A DNA stretch of 64,000 bases, from NCBI GenBank assembly GCA_963995525.1, contig OZ023208.1, positions 22,762,120 through 22,826,119 on the forward strand, written 5' to 3'. Source of the stretch: Escarpia spicata. Taxonomy: Eukaryota; Annelida; Polychaeta; Sabellida; Siboglinidae. Under the pieces are notes generated by a model. The model saw nothing but the letters and a program-made list of their open reading frames with translations, made no database searches and was not told the origin of the DNA. Within the stretch, counting starts at the first letter, position 1; every line of letters starts with the position of its first letter. Made by a program: the position numbers and the translations under genes. Shown piece after piece: positions 1 through 11,142 of the stretch.

Positions 1-121
1 GTGAAGTTAGTTACCGGTATGTTTCAAACCATTGATTCAGTGGGTGAAGACGGATATTCATGTAAAACAAAAACCATCAATCCTACCCAACCTACGACTG
101 CCCTACGGTACACAGATCTGT

Positions 122-218
122 TAACTAGTGTGTATTTGATGACCAGGTGAAGTGACTTGACTGAATGTGTATTTGATGACCAGGTGAAGTGTGTTGACTG
201 AATGTGTTTGTCCTACAG
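122..218 (+). repeat. Two-copy intronic repeat abutting a splice acceptor
   Basis: A unit of about 40 bp containing GTATTTGATGACCAGGTGAA occurs twice and then runs into the pyrimidine tract and TCCTACAG acceptor of the exon at 219. It is the smallest example in the window of a tandem duplication ending at a splice site. Confidence 0.6.
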
Positions 219-322
219 ATGAGTGCGTGATGACGCGTATGGCTATGCTACTGGTGCGCTTCTTCTACAAAGTCTGGATCTTTGGGGCGGCCTTCTACTG
301 GGCAAGTTGGGTCTTCATTGCT
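219..322 (+). CDS. Internal exon of an unidentified membrane protein
   Basis: The exon begins after TCCTACAG and ends before the strong donor GTAAGT. It opens with two bases that complete a codon from the preceding exon, then encodes 34 codons and ends in phase 0. The residues are mostly hydrophobic and aromatic, for example RMAMLLVRFFYKVW and GAAFYWASWVFIA, which fits one or two membrane-spanning segments. The frame continues directly into the exon at 854. I do not recognise the family. The gene's earlier exons lie to the left of the window. Exon status rests on good splice signals, matching phase and composition. Confidence 0.75.
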
Positions 323-365
323 GTAAGTTCTCATGTCTGTCACTCCACGTAATCCTCATGATGGG

Positions 366-655
366 TTGGCTGAATGTCTGGTTGTGTCAGCTGATTATCA
401 AGTGGTATTGGCTGATTGCCAGGTTGTAGTGGCTAAATGTCTGGTTGTTTCAGCTGATTATCAGGATTTATTGACTAATTGTCAGGTTGTATCAGCTGAT
501 TGTCAGGTTGCATCAGCTGATTGTCAGGCAGTGTTGACTGATTGTCAGGTTGTATCAGCTGATTGTCAGGTTGTATTGGCTGAAAGTGTGGTTGTGTCAG
601 CCGATTATCAGGCAGTACTGGCTGATTGTCAGCTTGTCTTCGCTGAATGTCAAGT
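366..655 (+). repeat. 21-bp minisatellite in the membrane-protein intron
   Basis: Degenerate copies of a 21-bp unit containing CAGCTGATTGTCAGGTTGTA fill most of the 530-bp intron between the two membrane-protein exons. The unit length is divisible by three and leaves one frame open, so it mimics a coding region, but it lies between a good donor and a good acceptor of a frame-matched exon pair. Each unit contains TCAG followed by GTTG, a weak donor-like site. Confidence 0.8.
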
Positions 656-853
656 TTTCTTGTATGACATAGTTTGTCTGCAGTAATGATTGATTTCTGC
701 CTGTGGCCACGGCTGTTACCTGGGCTGTGGCATGGGCCAGACTGTTACCTGGGCTGTGACGTAGGCCAGGTTGAAGTTTCTCATTGGCAGTTATATGATA
801 TGAAACAGATGTCTGGCGATCTAGGAAGTAAAGTTATACTTGGCTTCTTGTAG

Positions 854-967
854 GTATTCCTTATTGGCTTCATCGTGTCGGTGGTCAGGCAACGTCCATC
901 ACCAATAGAGGGCGGAGTAGAGAGTGACGACTTCTATGACAGTGACGATGATATGCTGGCACCTTGA
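854..967 (+). CDS. Terminal exon of the unidentified membrane protein
   Basis: The exon starts after the acceptor TTCTTGTAG in phase 0, matching the previous exon, and encodes 37 residues before TGA. It begins with the rest of a membrane segment (VFLIGFIVSVV), then basic residues (RQRP), then a strongly acidic tail ending SDDFYDSDDDMLAP. A final membrane helix, a short basic flank and an acidic tail would suit a C-terminus on the cytosolic side of a secretory-pathway or plasma membrane. That placement is inference. The protein family is unknown to me. Confidence 0.75.
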   Translation, partial: VFLIGFIVSVVRQRPSPIEGGVESDDFYDSDDDMLAP

Positions 968-1735
968 AGACAGTGACACAGTGGAGAGGACATGTTGCTG
1001 GTCACCAGAGGGACACAGTGACACTTAAGTCTCCCAGGTGGCGCCAGTGGTGTGTTGCTATTCCAAGTTGATCACTTGGATAGCTGTTTAATATCTTCTT
1101 GTGTACATCTTAGAGCTTTATGACAATACTGACTGATTCTGTCCTGAACTTTATTTATATATATGTAGCTGCACAGCTAAACAAAGTCGATATATATTCA
1201 AGTGATGTACATATTTTGAAACATTCGTAGTCTACTATAAGCTAGCTGGCTAAATTATGATGAATTATTTTGTTCCTGTGCTCTTGTGTCAAACCTAAGT
1301 TGTAGCCATTTTAGAATGTTTCCATGGGATTGTTTTACAATGTCATTCAGAAAATAATGAGAACTTAATAGTTCACTTAATAGGTAAGGAATATGAAGTT
1401 TTTCAAGATTGCTCTGCTTTTTAGGCTGTTAATGCAACTGTGCTAATGCTTGTACATGCCAAATGCCATTGCTATTCACTTGGTTTTATAAATAATATGT
1501 ACTTCAAATATTTCTGTGCGGATGGTTCCAACATAATTATTGTGGACATTATTTAATTTGAATGTGTCTACTTTACGAACATGTGTAATGTTACTTTTAC
1601 AGTGTATATATTTTATATAATATTGTAGCAGTGCTCCAGAATGCATTGTACTGTAATATCTTTGTAATGGAATGCAATCACTTCGTTTCTACAATTTATC
1701 CAGGATACCCAGTAAAATGCATTTGGTCTATTAAA
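968..1735 (+). other. Probable 3' UTR of the membrane-protein gene
   Basis: AT-rich sequence without plausible coding potential follows the stop codon. The first clear polyadenylation-like hexamer on this strand is ATTAAA at 1730-1735. The end of the transcript is inferred from that signal only. Confidence 0.4.
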
Positions 1736-2706
1736 CAGTGTTAAGTTTTGTTTTCAGCCCAGAGATATATATATACGATGAAGCAGTTTCTCCACAGATG
1801 TTACAGATATGTGACTGACCATGATGGTTCAGACCTTCAAGTACATTTGACTGGTATGTAGTTATCATGTTAAATGGAAAAACTTCACTTTTACAATGAT
1901 ATCGGTGTCACCCGTGTCAATTACTGCAAAGTTATGGCTGGCTGAATTTACCTACCTGAAGAATTCGTTTTGAAAAAAACAGTTTCAAATTGTCCACAAT
2001 TCTACCATTATAATTATGCATGGTAACTCAATTAAATTCTGTACGATTATTTAATAATTATGTACACTGTAAAAGTAACATTGTATGTGCAGGGATTTGG
2101 ACAGCTGTTATTTTTTAAACGCAGTGATCATCAGCATGTTTCAAATCATGGCGCTATGAAATCCAAAATGCATCAAAAACACTTTCAAGATCCTAATTTG
2201 AAATAAATTTTTGTTTTCAAAAATGCCAAAACAACAAATATCTGCTTTCACCCCTTGAATGTAGTTTTTGCCTTTTCTCAGATCAGCCAAGTGTACCATG
2301 TACTCTGAACCATGGAGATCAGTTACAAACACACATGTTAAGAATCTATTTGCAGAAAGTCTGGATGGCTGTTAGGCTTCCCAACATCCTGATCTGAACT
2401 TCCCACCCCACCCCTCCCTTTATCACCCTCCATACCCCTTCCCACCCTCTCTACCCATTCCCACCTCACCCTCCCTTCCCCTTCTCACCCTCCATACCCC
2501 TTCCCTTCCTCCCTACTTCATACCACCTTCCATACTCCTTCCCACCCTCTCGCCCCTTTTTCACCCCACCCTACACCTCCCTTCCCCTTATGACCTTCCC
2601 CTACTCCTTCCCACCCTCCGTACCCCTTCCCTTCTTTCCTACCCCTTCCCAACAACTCTTCTAGATGGAACAAATTGAAACAGACATGTTTCATACATGA
2701 ATAAGA

Positions 2707-2712
2707 TTTATT
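2707..2712 (-). promoter_or_regulatory. Candidate polyadenylation signal of the kinase gene
   Basis: AATAAA on the - strand, 3.1 kb past the kinase stop codon. Nearer AATAAA words exist at about 4340 and 4385, so the true site is not settled. Confidence 0.2.
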
Positions 2713-5326
2713 CTAGTTCACATAAGTAACATTAAGTAACGTATGTATTTGTGCAATATAAATATCAATGTGAACATTAATTGTGCCACATCTGGTTGTG
2801 AACTTGTCAAGTGTCCATCCACTGGTATCACAACTAGAAAGCCTGTCTGTAAATGCAGGATCCACTGTAAATATTGACAAGGAGGGAACGGCCCACCGTG
2901 ACCAGTGCAAAGTTAATGCCATATTTATATGTGAACATTAGAGAAATGACGTCAACATCATATACGGACATTGTAGAGAGTATTGATGTAGTCAAAGGGA
3001 TGTTTCTCACTGAGAAAACACTCTTATACAGTGTAAAACTCCAATTAGTTTTGAAAGAGGAATGACACAAATAGCCTGTTCTCACAAACACCACAGTTGA
3101 ACATTTCACTGTGGATGGTGACAGAAATGTTGACCAAACCTTTGCGAGACGTGCCATTTTAATAAGCCCCTGCTGCATTCAGTGAAATATCTTCTTGAAC
3201 AGCATTTATTGTAATAGTGTGCACATAAACAGCATCACCTCATTAACATGACCAGTGTGCCATAAGACAAACACCTTGTTAACATGACCACTGTGCACTA
3301 AGACCATCCTGAGCTTGTAGAGATCGGCATAAAACACCTGTTACTGCGACCAATCTCCAACCAATAACATCTTGCCCTTGTCTGCACAACATGGTCGTAT
3401 CAGAGAGGTGTCGCTGATAGCAGAGAAATGAGGTTAAACAGTGTGACGTCGGAGTAATAAGGCAAGAACTGTTTCATATTGAGAAATACCACGTATTTGC
3501 TTCAGTCATATCTGAGTACAATCAACAAACAACAGTACCCAATGACTGCTCCATTCTGAGCATTATTGGAATGTACCTGTTTTACATTAAGCCGCTTGGC
3601 AATATCTGTACAGTTGCCCAAACATGTGGACATTAACTTACTATTATCATGACATATGCTTACTAATCAAGGAAGCCAATACAGCGGCCTCTCTTTGTTG
3701 CGGTTCTTCCAGAAACTCCCACGTTTTACCCAACCTCATATATCAAGAGATTATAACTATACGAGGAATTTAATACTGGACAAAAATATGATGTCCTCCT
3801 AATATATACAAGTATGTTGTAGCAAACAAAAGGCAGCATTTTCTGTGCAGAGGAAGCTTAATGAAACCCTCAACAAATAGTGATATCACAAAAACATTTA
3901 CGTAACAAATACATATTGCATAACAGTAACTAGCTGGTATTGCAGCGACATAATGCATCTTGGGATAGCATCAACACATGCAAACAGCGGAACATGCAAC
4001 AAACGGTGAGTGAGCAATGGGAACGTATTCAACGAAAAACCAATAACTGCATAACAATAGTAATTCATAATTTCTGCAATATAGCTGCAGTAAAGTAGAA
4101 AAGGGAGTTACTATTGGCCCTGCAAATAGAAACGTCTATCTCTGGTACAAAAACAATCGCACTCCACCTCGATCACAAGCTATATAAAGTTCAGTATTTT
4201 CTTACATTATCTGTCTCTTCCAAGAAACGAGACTACAACGGTTGTTTCTTCAGCTTCAAAGCTCAGACATGCATCTTCAGAACCCCTCAACTCACCCCAC
4301 TACACCAACTAATAAATTCAGTAAAACGTCAACTGTTCATTTATTACGTAATTATATTTTTAAACAGTTGTAACTGCATATTTTATTCATGCTAATTATT
4401 ATTTTAATTGGTATTTTCTTCTGTGTACGATGTGACATTAGTTGACAATTTATAAATAATTATTACTGTGTCACTGCACTTGTAATAAACAAGTTGTGTT
4501 TTCTGTGAGATTCAATCAAGTGGAAACTAAAGATAAACCTTGACAAATGATGCGAGACGTTTACAGGAAGGACATGATACAGCGGCCAGTTTGTTGTGAC
4601 TCATTCACACAGTCTGCAAGTTACTGCAGCAATCACAATTCAATTAATTCACTCGCCTTGCATCTTTCACAACAGTACAAGGTAGTTTCCTTCTATGCAA
4701 CAAAAATGCGCCAATACTCCATATACAGAACATGCATAATGTTGACCAAGTTACCATCAGTACTTGTTAATTCAGTTTGCTGGCACAAGGAGGGAGCAGT
4801 CAATAATTCCAAAGCCATGGTATATTGTGGATCACACAACCCACTGGTGTGGATCACATGATCCACTGCTGTGGATCACATGACTTGCTGGTGTGGATCA
4901 CATAACCCACTGCTGTGGATCACATGACCCAGTGGTTATCACAGTGGTATGTTCAAGGTCAACTGTTCAGAACTGTCCAATCAATAAGAAATATCTTTAA
5001 GAATTAGCGCAAACAAATTACTTAAAATATGCAAAGTGGGCAAACTATAATGTAATAAACATTTGGCAACATGCCACAATAAAGATACATTGTGACCAGT
5101 GCACAGGGTATACTGCCAGGAAAACTGAAGTTATTTACACGTTTCCATGACAACAGAACAAGTGCTGTGTACTTGCAAGGCATGTGTATATGAACTTGTG
5201 AAGACAGTGATCCACCAGCGACCCCGGGCAATCTGACAGCAGTGACCCCTTCGGTATACTGACATAACTTTCAATAAATAGATCTCCAAAAGCGGAGCTC
5301 CATACTGTTCCACATGATAAAGTGAA

Positions 5327-5690
5327 CTGACATCACTGTTCCTTGTGACAAAGTGATGTGACGTCATTGTTGCTTGTGACAAAGTGAAATGACATAACTG
5401 ATCCTTGTGACAAAGTGAAGTGACATCACTGTTCCTTGTGACAAAGCAGTGACATCACTGTTCCTTGTAACAAAGTGAAGTGACATCACTGTTCCTTGTG
5501 ATAAAGTGAAGTAACGTCACTGTTCCTTGTGACAAAATGAAGTGACATCACCGTTTCTTGTGACATAGTGAAGTGACATCACTGTTTCTTGTAATAAAGT
5601 GAACTGACATCACTGTTCCTCGTGACAAAGTGAAGTGACATTATTTCCTTGTAACAAAGTGAAGTGACATCACTGTTCCGTGTGACACAA
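5327..5690. repeat. 31-bp minisatellite in the kinase 3' UTR region
   Basis: About 11 copies of a 31-bp unit containing CTTGTGACAAAGTGAAGTGA, with one- to four-base differences between copies. It lies downstream, on the - strand, of the kinase stop codon, so it would be transcribed if the 3' UTR is long. Confidence 0.85.
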
Positions 5691-5810
5691 TGAGTTTGCC
5701 ATGACATGTGACTGACTGAGTGTTCGCATACACCGGACCTAGAAGGCAATGATATGGCGGCCCCTGTCAGGAGGCTGGAAGGCATCGTCCAAATGGAAGT
5801 GACAAGAACG

Positions 5811-5915
5811 CTACACTTTGGAGGTGGCGTTCACTCGCACTGTCACATTGTTCGACAGCACGACAGAGTCGAGTGTGTCTTTTATGCCTGGCTCCACCTT
5901 CACTTGCATATTGTT
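5811..5915 (-). CDS. Kinase gene: terminal coding exon
   Basis: After the acceptor CTTTCTCCCGACAG the exon encodes 34 residues in phase 0 (NNMQVKVEPGIKDT ... VRVNATSKV) and a TAG stop. The preceding exon at 8086-7880 also ends in phase 0. The pyrimidine tract is good and the segment is unique sequence between two tandem arrays. The function of this C-terminus is unknown. Confidence 0.7.
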   Translation of the reverse strand, partial: NNMQVKVEPGIKDTLDSVVLSNNVTVRVNATSKV

Positions 5916-6002
5916 CTGTCGGGAGAAAGCACAATCACGTTACAAATTGCTTTCACTTCATTCTGTCTTGGACAACAAGGTGTACACATTATTTATACTA
6001 TT

Positions 6003-7200
6003 TAGCAGGAAATCATAGTTTAAACTATTTAGCAGAACATCACAGGTTAGACTACTTAGCAAGACATCACAGTTTAGACTACTTAGCAGGACATCACAGT
6101 TTAGACTACTTACAGGACATCACAGTTTAGACTACTTAGCAGGCCATCACAGTTTAGACTACTTAGCAGGCCATCACAGCTTAGACTACTTAGCAAGACA
6201 TCACAGTTTAGACTACTTAGCAAGACATCACAGTTTAGACTACTTAGCAGGACATCACAGTTTAGACTACTTAGCAGGACATCACAGTTTAGACTACTTA
6301 GCAGGACATCACAGTTTAGACTACCCGGGTACTTAGCAGGACATCACAGTTTAGACTACTTAGCAGGCCATCACAGCTTAGACTGCTTAGCAGGACGTCA
6401 TAGTTTAGACTACTTAGCAGGCCATCACAGTTTAGACTACTTAGCAGGCCATCACAGTTTAGACTACTTAGCAGGACGTCACAGTTTAGACTACTTAGCA
6501 GGACGTCACAGTTTAGACTACTTAGCAGGACGTCACAGTTTAGACTACTTAGCAGGACGTCACAGTTTAGACTACTTAGCAGGACGTCACAGTTTAGACT
6601 ACTTAGCAGGACGTCACAGTTTAGACTACTTAGCAGGACGTCATAGTTTAGACTACTTAGCAGGACGTCACAGTTTAGACTACTTTGCAGGACGTCACAG
6701 TTTAGACTACTTAGCAGGACGTCACAGTTTAGACTACTTAGCAGGACGTCATAGTTTAGACTACTTAGCAGGCCATCACAGTTTAGACTACTTAGCAGGA
6801 CATCATAGTTTAGACTACTTAGCAGGCCATCACAGTTTAGACTACTTAGCAGGACGTCATAGTTTAGACTACTTAGCAGGCCATCACAGTTTAGACTACT
6901 TAGCAGGACGTCACAGTTTAGACTACTTAGCAGGACATCACAGTTTAGACTACTTAGCAGGACATCATAGTTTAGACTACTTAGCAGGCCATCACAGTTT
7001 AGACTACTTAGCAGGACATCATAGTTTAGACTACTTAGCAGGCCATCACAGTTTAGACTACTTAGCAGGACGTCACAGTTTAGACTACTTAGCAGGACGT
7101 CATAGTTTAGACTACTTAGCAGGACGTCATAGTTTAGACTACTTAGCAGGACGTCATAGTTTAGACTACTTAGCAGGACGTCATAGTTTAGATTACTTAG
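6003..7200. repeat. 27-bp minisatellite in the last kinase intron
   Basis: About 44 copies of a 27-bp unit containing TTTAGACTACTTAGCAGGAC. The array is broken once, near 6325, by a CCCGGG-containing junction. Because 27 is divisible by three and the - strand lacks stops in one frame, it makes a 310-codon open frame of the LSSLNCDVL type. It lies within the intron between exons 8086-7880 and 5915-5811, so I treat that frame as accidental. Confidence 0.9.
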
Positions 7201-7234
7201 CACAAATTCGTAGTTTTGACAACTTGACTGGGTT

Positions 7235-7760
7235 TGCAGTAATGACAAAGGGTTTATAGTAATAACAAAGGGTTTACAGTAATTACAAATAGTTTACAAT
7301 AAAGACAAATGACTCTACAGTAGTAATAAAGGGATGTACAGTAATGACAAAGGATGTTACATTAATGACCAACATATTTATAGTAACAACAAAGGGTTTA
7401 GCTGAAGACTTTATAGGCTTACTGCAATGACACAGCTTTACAGTAATGGCAAAGGATTAAACAATCTCTTTTCAAACTAAAAACAGATTTTAAATTAATA
7501 ACAACAGGGTTTTTGTCCAAATAAGGTATGCTCCCCATATGAAAAAAATGCTTTACGCTCCCGACGAGAAGTTGGTTCGAGCCATGTTGTTACTCACTGT
7601 CAATCTGATATATTAAATTGTATTCAAATGTGTATCTTTACAGGCTTTTGGCTAAGGAAGGCTTTACAGCAATAGCAAAGATCTGTAGTAACAACAGTAA
7701 TAACAAACTTGACGAGGGTGACAAATCTTACAGTAGTAACAAAAGTTAATTTTGCTTATG
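7235..7760. repeat. Degenerate repeat of about 20 bp (TTTACAGTAATGACAAAGG type)
   Basis: Loose copies of a motif like TTTACAGTAATGACAAAGG follow the 27-bp array and fade out by about 7760. It is intronic for the kinase gene. Confidence 0.5.
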
Positions 7761-7879
7761 TATTTCTGGTTCTAATGGTCATGATTTTGATGGAAATCTA
7801 AATTTTTTATTATTTATATGAACCTGCTGTTACATTCTTTACATTCCTATCAATAATGAGACTGAAGCAAATACTGTAC

Positions 7880-8086
7880 CTCATCTATTGAGAACGTTTG
7901 TTTCTCTAGTAGCTTTCTGTTTTCACTGCAATTTGCCTTTAAGCCATCCTTGTGAAGGCATGCCTTGTGATTGGGTGATGCAGTCATGTGACCTTGATTC
8001 AACTTCAGCTGTTGTGTAGATGTCCCACCAGATGTCACCCGAACAGAATCTGTGATTGAAATATGCGCTTCAGTTACGATGTTCGA
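7880..8086 (-). CDS. Kinase gene: tail exon
   Basis: A 207-bp segment lies between the acceptor GTTTTTACAG and a GATGAG|GTACAG donor. It is open in only one frame, with 69 codons in phase 0 at both ends. It begins SNIVTEAHISITDSV and ends EKQTFSIDE. Composition is polar and Ser/Thr-rich like the rest of the kinase tail, and phase fits the terminal exon at 5915. It does not fit the apparent end of the upstream exon at 10302, so a small exon may be missing between them, or the upstream exon may use another donor. Confidence 0.65.
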
Positions 8087-8260
8087 CTGTAAAAACTGCC
8101 ACGTGGGCAACAAACAACATAATCATTCCTTGTTTATTTTAATATATTAATGTTACTGGATTTGATATTTCCAGTAAGAAATATGTAAGCTAAAATTCAA
8201 ATATTGCTTAATACATTGTGTATCTGAATGTCATTGACTTCACAAATAAACAGACAGAGC

Positions 8261-8962
8261 TGGTAGAAGTACATTTATTTTGTATTTGAGTAAACGTACA
8301 AGTAACTAGGAAAAAACTACACAAGTAAAAGTACTTAATTTTTTTTTATTTTTAAGAACAAACTACTTGAAGTTAAAACAAAAGTACTTTTCTAAGTTAA
8401 TGGCTTGACATCTTGTTTTGCAACTTGTACACCACCTGGTATTCATGCCAGCTAATGGTAACAAATCTGCCAATCAGACAATCTTACCACTTGTAGTTTC
8501 TGCTGATGTGTATAAATTGTATAGATCTTACCGGGGGCAAACAGTTCTCGGATCTGGCACAGATCATTTGTCGGAAGTACACAGAGTACTGCAGTACAGA
8601 GGAAACAGTCTTTCTAAAGACAATCTTAGTTTTAATATCTAAAATTCTACTGTGGATAAATTTAAAACTACACAAAACCATGGCGCCGTGCAAACGGCAA
8701 ATGAAGGCTAATCGACACCTGACATGTTCAAAATGCGATAATTGGGTAGATTTTGCAAAGTTGGGGTGTGAGATTTCATGGAGAGAATTCATGGAAATAT
8801 AGTTCCAAAATGTTAACACATAAATTATGGATACTTCATTACATTAAGAAAAGTACACCTTAACTGTACTCCGTTAGAAGTAAAAGTACTTCTAACAAAA
8901 TGTACTTTGCTACTCAAGTAAACTTTTCTACTTAAGTAATGAAGTAAAAGTACTTCTTTCCA
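8261..8962. mobile_element. hAT-like non-autonomous DNA transposon
   Basis: The two ends are imperfect inverted repeats: the left begins TGGTAGAAGTACATTTA and the right, read on the other strand, begins TGGAAAGAAGTACTTTTA. Both ends are dense in AAGTAAAAGTACTT and ACTCAAGTAAAC motifs, which are characteristic of hAT subterminal regions. The interior holds a short + strand frame including MAPCKRQMKANRHLTCSKC but no intact transposase. No clear 8-bp target duplication could be fixed by eye. Confidence 0.5.
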
Positions 8963-9021
8963 TTCTGAGTCTGGAAACAGACAATGACCATTTCTGTTGT
9001 CTGTTGGTTGACATTGTATCC

Positions 9022-10035
9022 TTGTTTGAGCTTGCTCCTAGATGTAAGACTGATACGTACTACACTTGTTTGAGCTTGCTCCTAGATGTAAGACTGATAC
9101 GTACTACACTTGTTTGAGCTTGCTCCTAGATGTAAGACTGATACATACTACACTTGTTTGAGCTTGCTCCTAGATGTAAGACTGATACGTACTACACTTT
9201 TTTGAGCTGGCTCCTAGATGTAAGACTGATACGTACTACACTTGTTTGAGCTTGCTCCTAGATGTAAGACTGATACATACTACACTTGTTTGAGCTTGCT
9301 CCTAGATGCAAGACTGATACGTACTACACTTGTTTGAGCTTGCTCCTAGATGTAAGACTGATACGTACTACACTTGTTTTAGGTGGCTCCTAGATGTAAG
9401 ACTGATACGTACTACACTTGTTTGAGCTTGCTCCTAGATGTAAGACAGATACATACTACACTTGTTTGAGCTTGCTCCTAGATGTAAGACTGATACGTAC
9501 TACACTTGTTTGAGCTGGCTCCTAGATGTAAGACTGATACATACTACACTTGTTTGAGCTTGCTCCTAGATGTAAGACTGATATGTACTACACTTGTTTG
9601 AGCTTGCTCCTAGATGTAAGACTGATACGTACTACACTTGTTTGAGCTGGCTCCTAGATGTAAGACAGATACATACTACACTTGTTTGAGCTTGCTCCTA
9701 GATGTAAGACTGATACGTACTTCACTTGTTTGAGCTTGCTCCTAGATGTAAGACTGATACGTACTACACTTGTTTTAGGTGGCTCCTAGATGTAAGACTG
9801 ATACGTACTACACTTGTTTGAGCTTGCTCCTAGATGTAAGACAGATACATACTACACTTGTTTGAGCTTGCTCCTAGATGTAAGACTGATACGTACTACA
9901 CTTGTTTGAGCTTGCTCCTAGATGTAAGACAGATACATACTACACTTGTTTGAGCTTGCTCCTAGATGTAAGACTGATACGTACTACACTTGTTTGAGCT
10001 GGCTCCTAGATGTAAGACTGATACATACTACACTT
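9022..10035. repeat. 44-bp minisatellite beginning at a kinase exon end
   Basis: About 23 copies of a 44-bp unit containing GAGCTTGCTCCTAGATGTAA. Read on the - strand, the unit contains ACAAGTGTAGTA, also found at the end of the coding segment that runs from 10302 to about 10034. The array therefore starts at, or within a few bases of, the exon boundary. Confidence 0.9.
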
Positions 10036-10302
10036 GTTGATGGCCACGGTGTTCTGCGGCTCATGGGTTATCAGGCCCATGGTCCACCGGTTCGCATATT
10101 TCCGTCGGCCACTGGGCCGCCGATTCAACGAGTTGCTGACCGTCAGCGTTGATGACGTCACACCATTACTCTCCCTGTTCGGGGCCGTGTCTCGGGCCTC
10201 ATTATTGTTGCCATGACTACTGCCGGGCCAGTTGAGGTGGAGCAGTTGGGAGATACTTTTCCTCCAGGAGAGGGGCCGGAGTGGGCTCTTCTTGGGGGTC
10301 TT
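10034..10302 (-). CDS. Kinase gene: tail exon (3' end uncertain)
   Basis: The acceptor is excellent (GTGTGTTCCCCCCTCCAG). The exon is read in phase 0 and matches the donor at 11774. It encodes a basic, Ser/Thr-rich segment starting KTPKKSPLRPLSWRKS and including SNSLNRRPSGRRKYANRW. The frame stays open to a TAG at 10006 inside the 44-bp array. Possible donors near 10034 (AA|GTGTAG) or 10030 (A|GTATGT) leave phases 2 or 1, neither matching the 8086 exon. It may instead be an alternative last exon ending at 10006. Confidence 0.65.
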
Positions 10303-10424
10303 CTGGAGGGGGGAACACACAGGTCATAGGTCAGTCACATAATGTCATAGGTCATGTAATGCACCCCTCCGAGTCACATGCACCCCCACATTACAGGTCA
10401 CATAATGCACCCCCACCATGTCAC

Positions 10425-10800
10425 CTGTTGTTATTCATCCCTTTATCTATAAGGTGTACCTTTGATATCCCAAGCTGTTCCCCATTGTTATTCATCCATT
10501 TATTTACAAGATGTACCTTTGGTATCCCAAGCTGATCCCCGTTGTTATTCATCCCTTTATCTATAAGGTGTACCTTTGGTATCCCAAGCTGATCCCCGTT
10601 GTTATTCATCCCTTTATCTATAAGGTGTACCTTTGGTATCCCAAGCTGATCCCCGTTGTTATTCATCCCTTTATCTATAAGGTGTACCTTTGGTATCTCA
10701 AGCTGATCCCCGTTGTTATTCATCCCTTTATCTACAAGATGTACCTTTGGTATCCCAAGCTGATCCCCGTTGTTATTCATCCCTTTATCTATGAGGTGTA
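10425..10800. repeat. 57-bp minisatellite, distal block
   Basis: Six to seven copies of a 57-bp unit containing TCATCCCTTTATCTATAAGG. It is the same family as the block at 11143-11815 and the two were split by a SINE. On the - strand each copy reads as 19 codons (KGMNNNGDQLGIPKVHLID type) and contains CCAAAG|GTACAC, a donor-like site. Confidence 0.9.
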
Positions 10801-10815
10801 CTTTATAGATAAAGG

Positions 10816-11142
10816 GTAGTAGCACAGCGGTAAGACCTCTGGACTCTCGATTGAGAGAACGCGGGTTCGAATCCTGTGCGGCGGTGTCGAACCTTGGGGA
10901 AGTTCGTTTACTCTACACTGTTTCAGTTAACTCAGCTGTATGAATGAGTACCTGGCTATAGGCAGTGGTGGATATATGTGTACAACTAGTCTTCGTGCAT
11001 TAATTGTAGCGTGACTGAATGCTTCCCAGAGAAGTCGAGATGGTGTTCGATCGAACAGGTCTACCAGGGAGTAAAGTGTAAAGCGCTTTGAGCAGTCCTG
11101 AGGACTGGATACTGCGCTATATAAGGACTTGCCTTTCTACTT
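10816..11142 (+). mobile_element. tRNA-derived SINE inside the 57-bp array
   Basis: The head resembles a tRNA gene, with an A box region TAGCACAGCGGTAAGACC and the B box GGTTCGAATCC. The body follows, then a 3' tail that includes AAAGCGCTTTGAGCAG and GCGCTATATAAGGACTT. The same tail occurs at 57213-57415, so this is a repeat family. The tail resembles the conserved 3' domains of V-SINE-type elements known in molluscs and other animals, but the family assignment is inference. On both sides the 57-bp array resumes, so the SINE landed in the array. Confidence 0.8.

Larger units (their letters stand above)
1736..5810. other. Convergent region: intergenic DNA plus 3' UTR of the kinase gene
   Basis: This stretch separates the 3' ends of the + strand membrane-protein gene and the - strand kinase gene. 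It holds a pyrimidine-rich run (2395-2660), a short repeat built on GTGGATCACA (4825-4930), the 31-bp array at 5327-5690, and otherwise AT-rich unique sequence. Small open frames here, such as those around 2834-3178 and 4547-4861, have no recognisable domain. On the - strand AATAAA occurs at 2712-2707 and could end the kinase transcript. Confidence 0.4.

Noticed and set aside
6316..7248. A 310-codon - strand open frame of LSSLNCDVL repeats
   Set aside because: It is the stop-free reading of a 27-bp minisatellite that lies between two kinase exons joined in phase.
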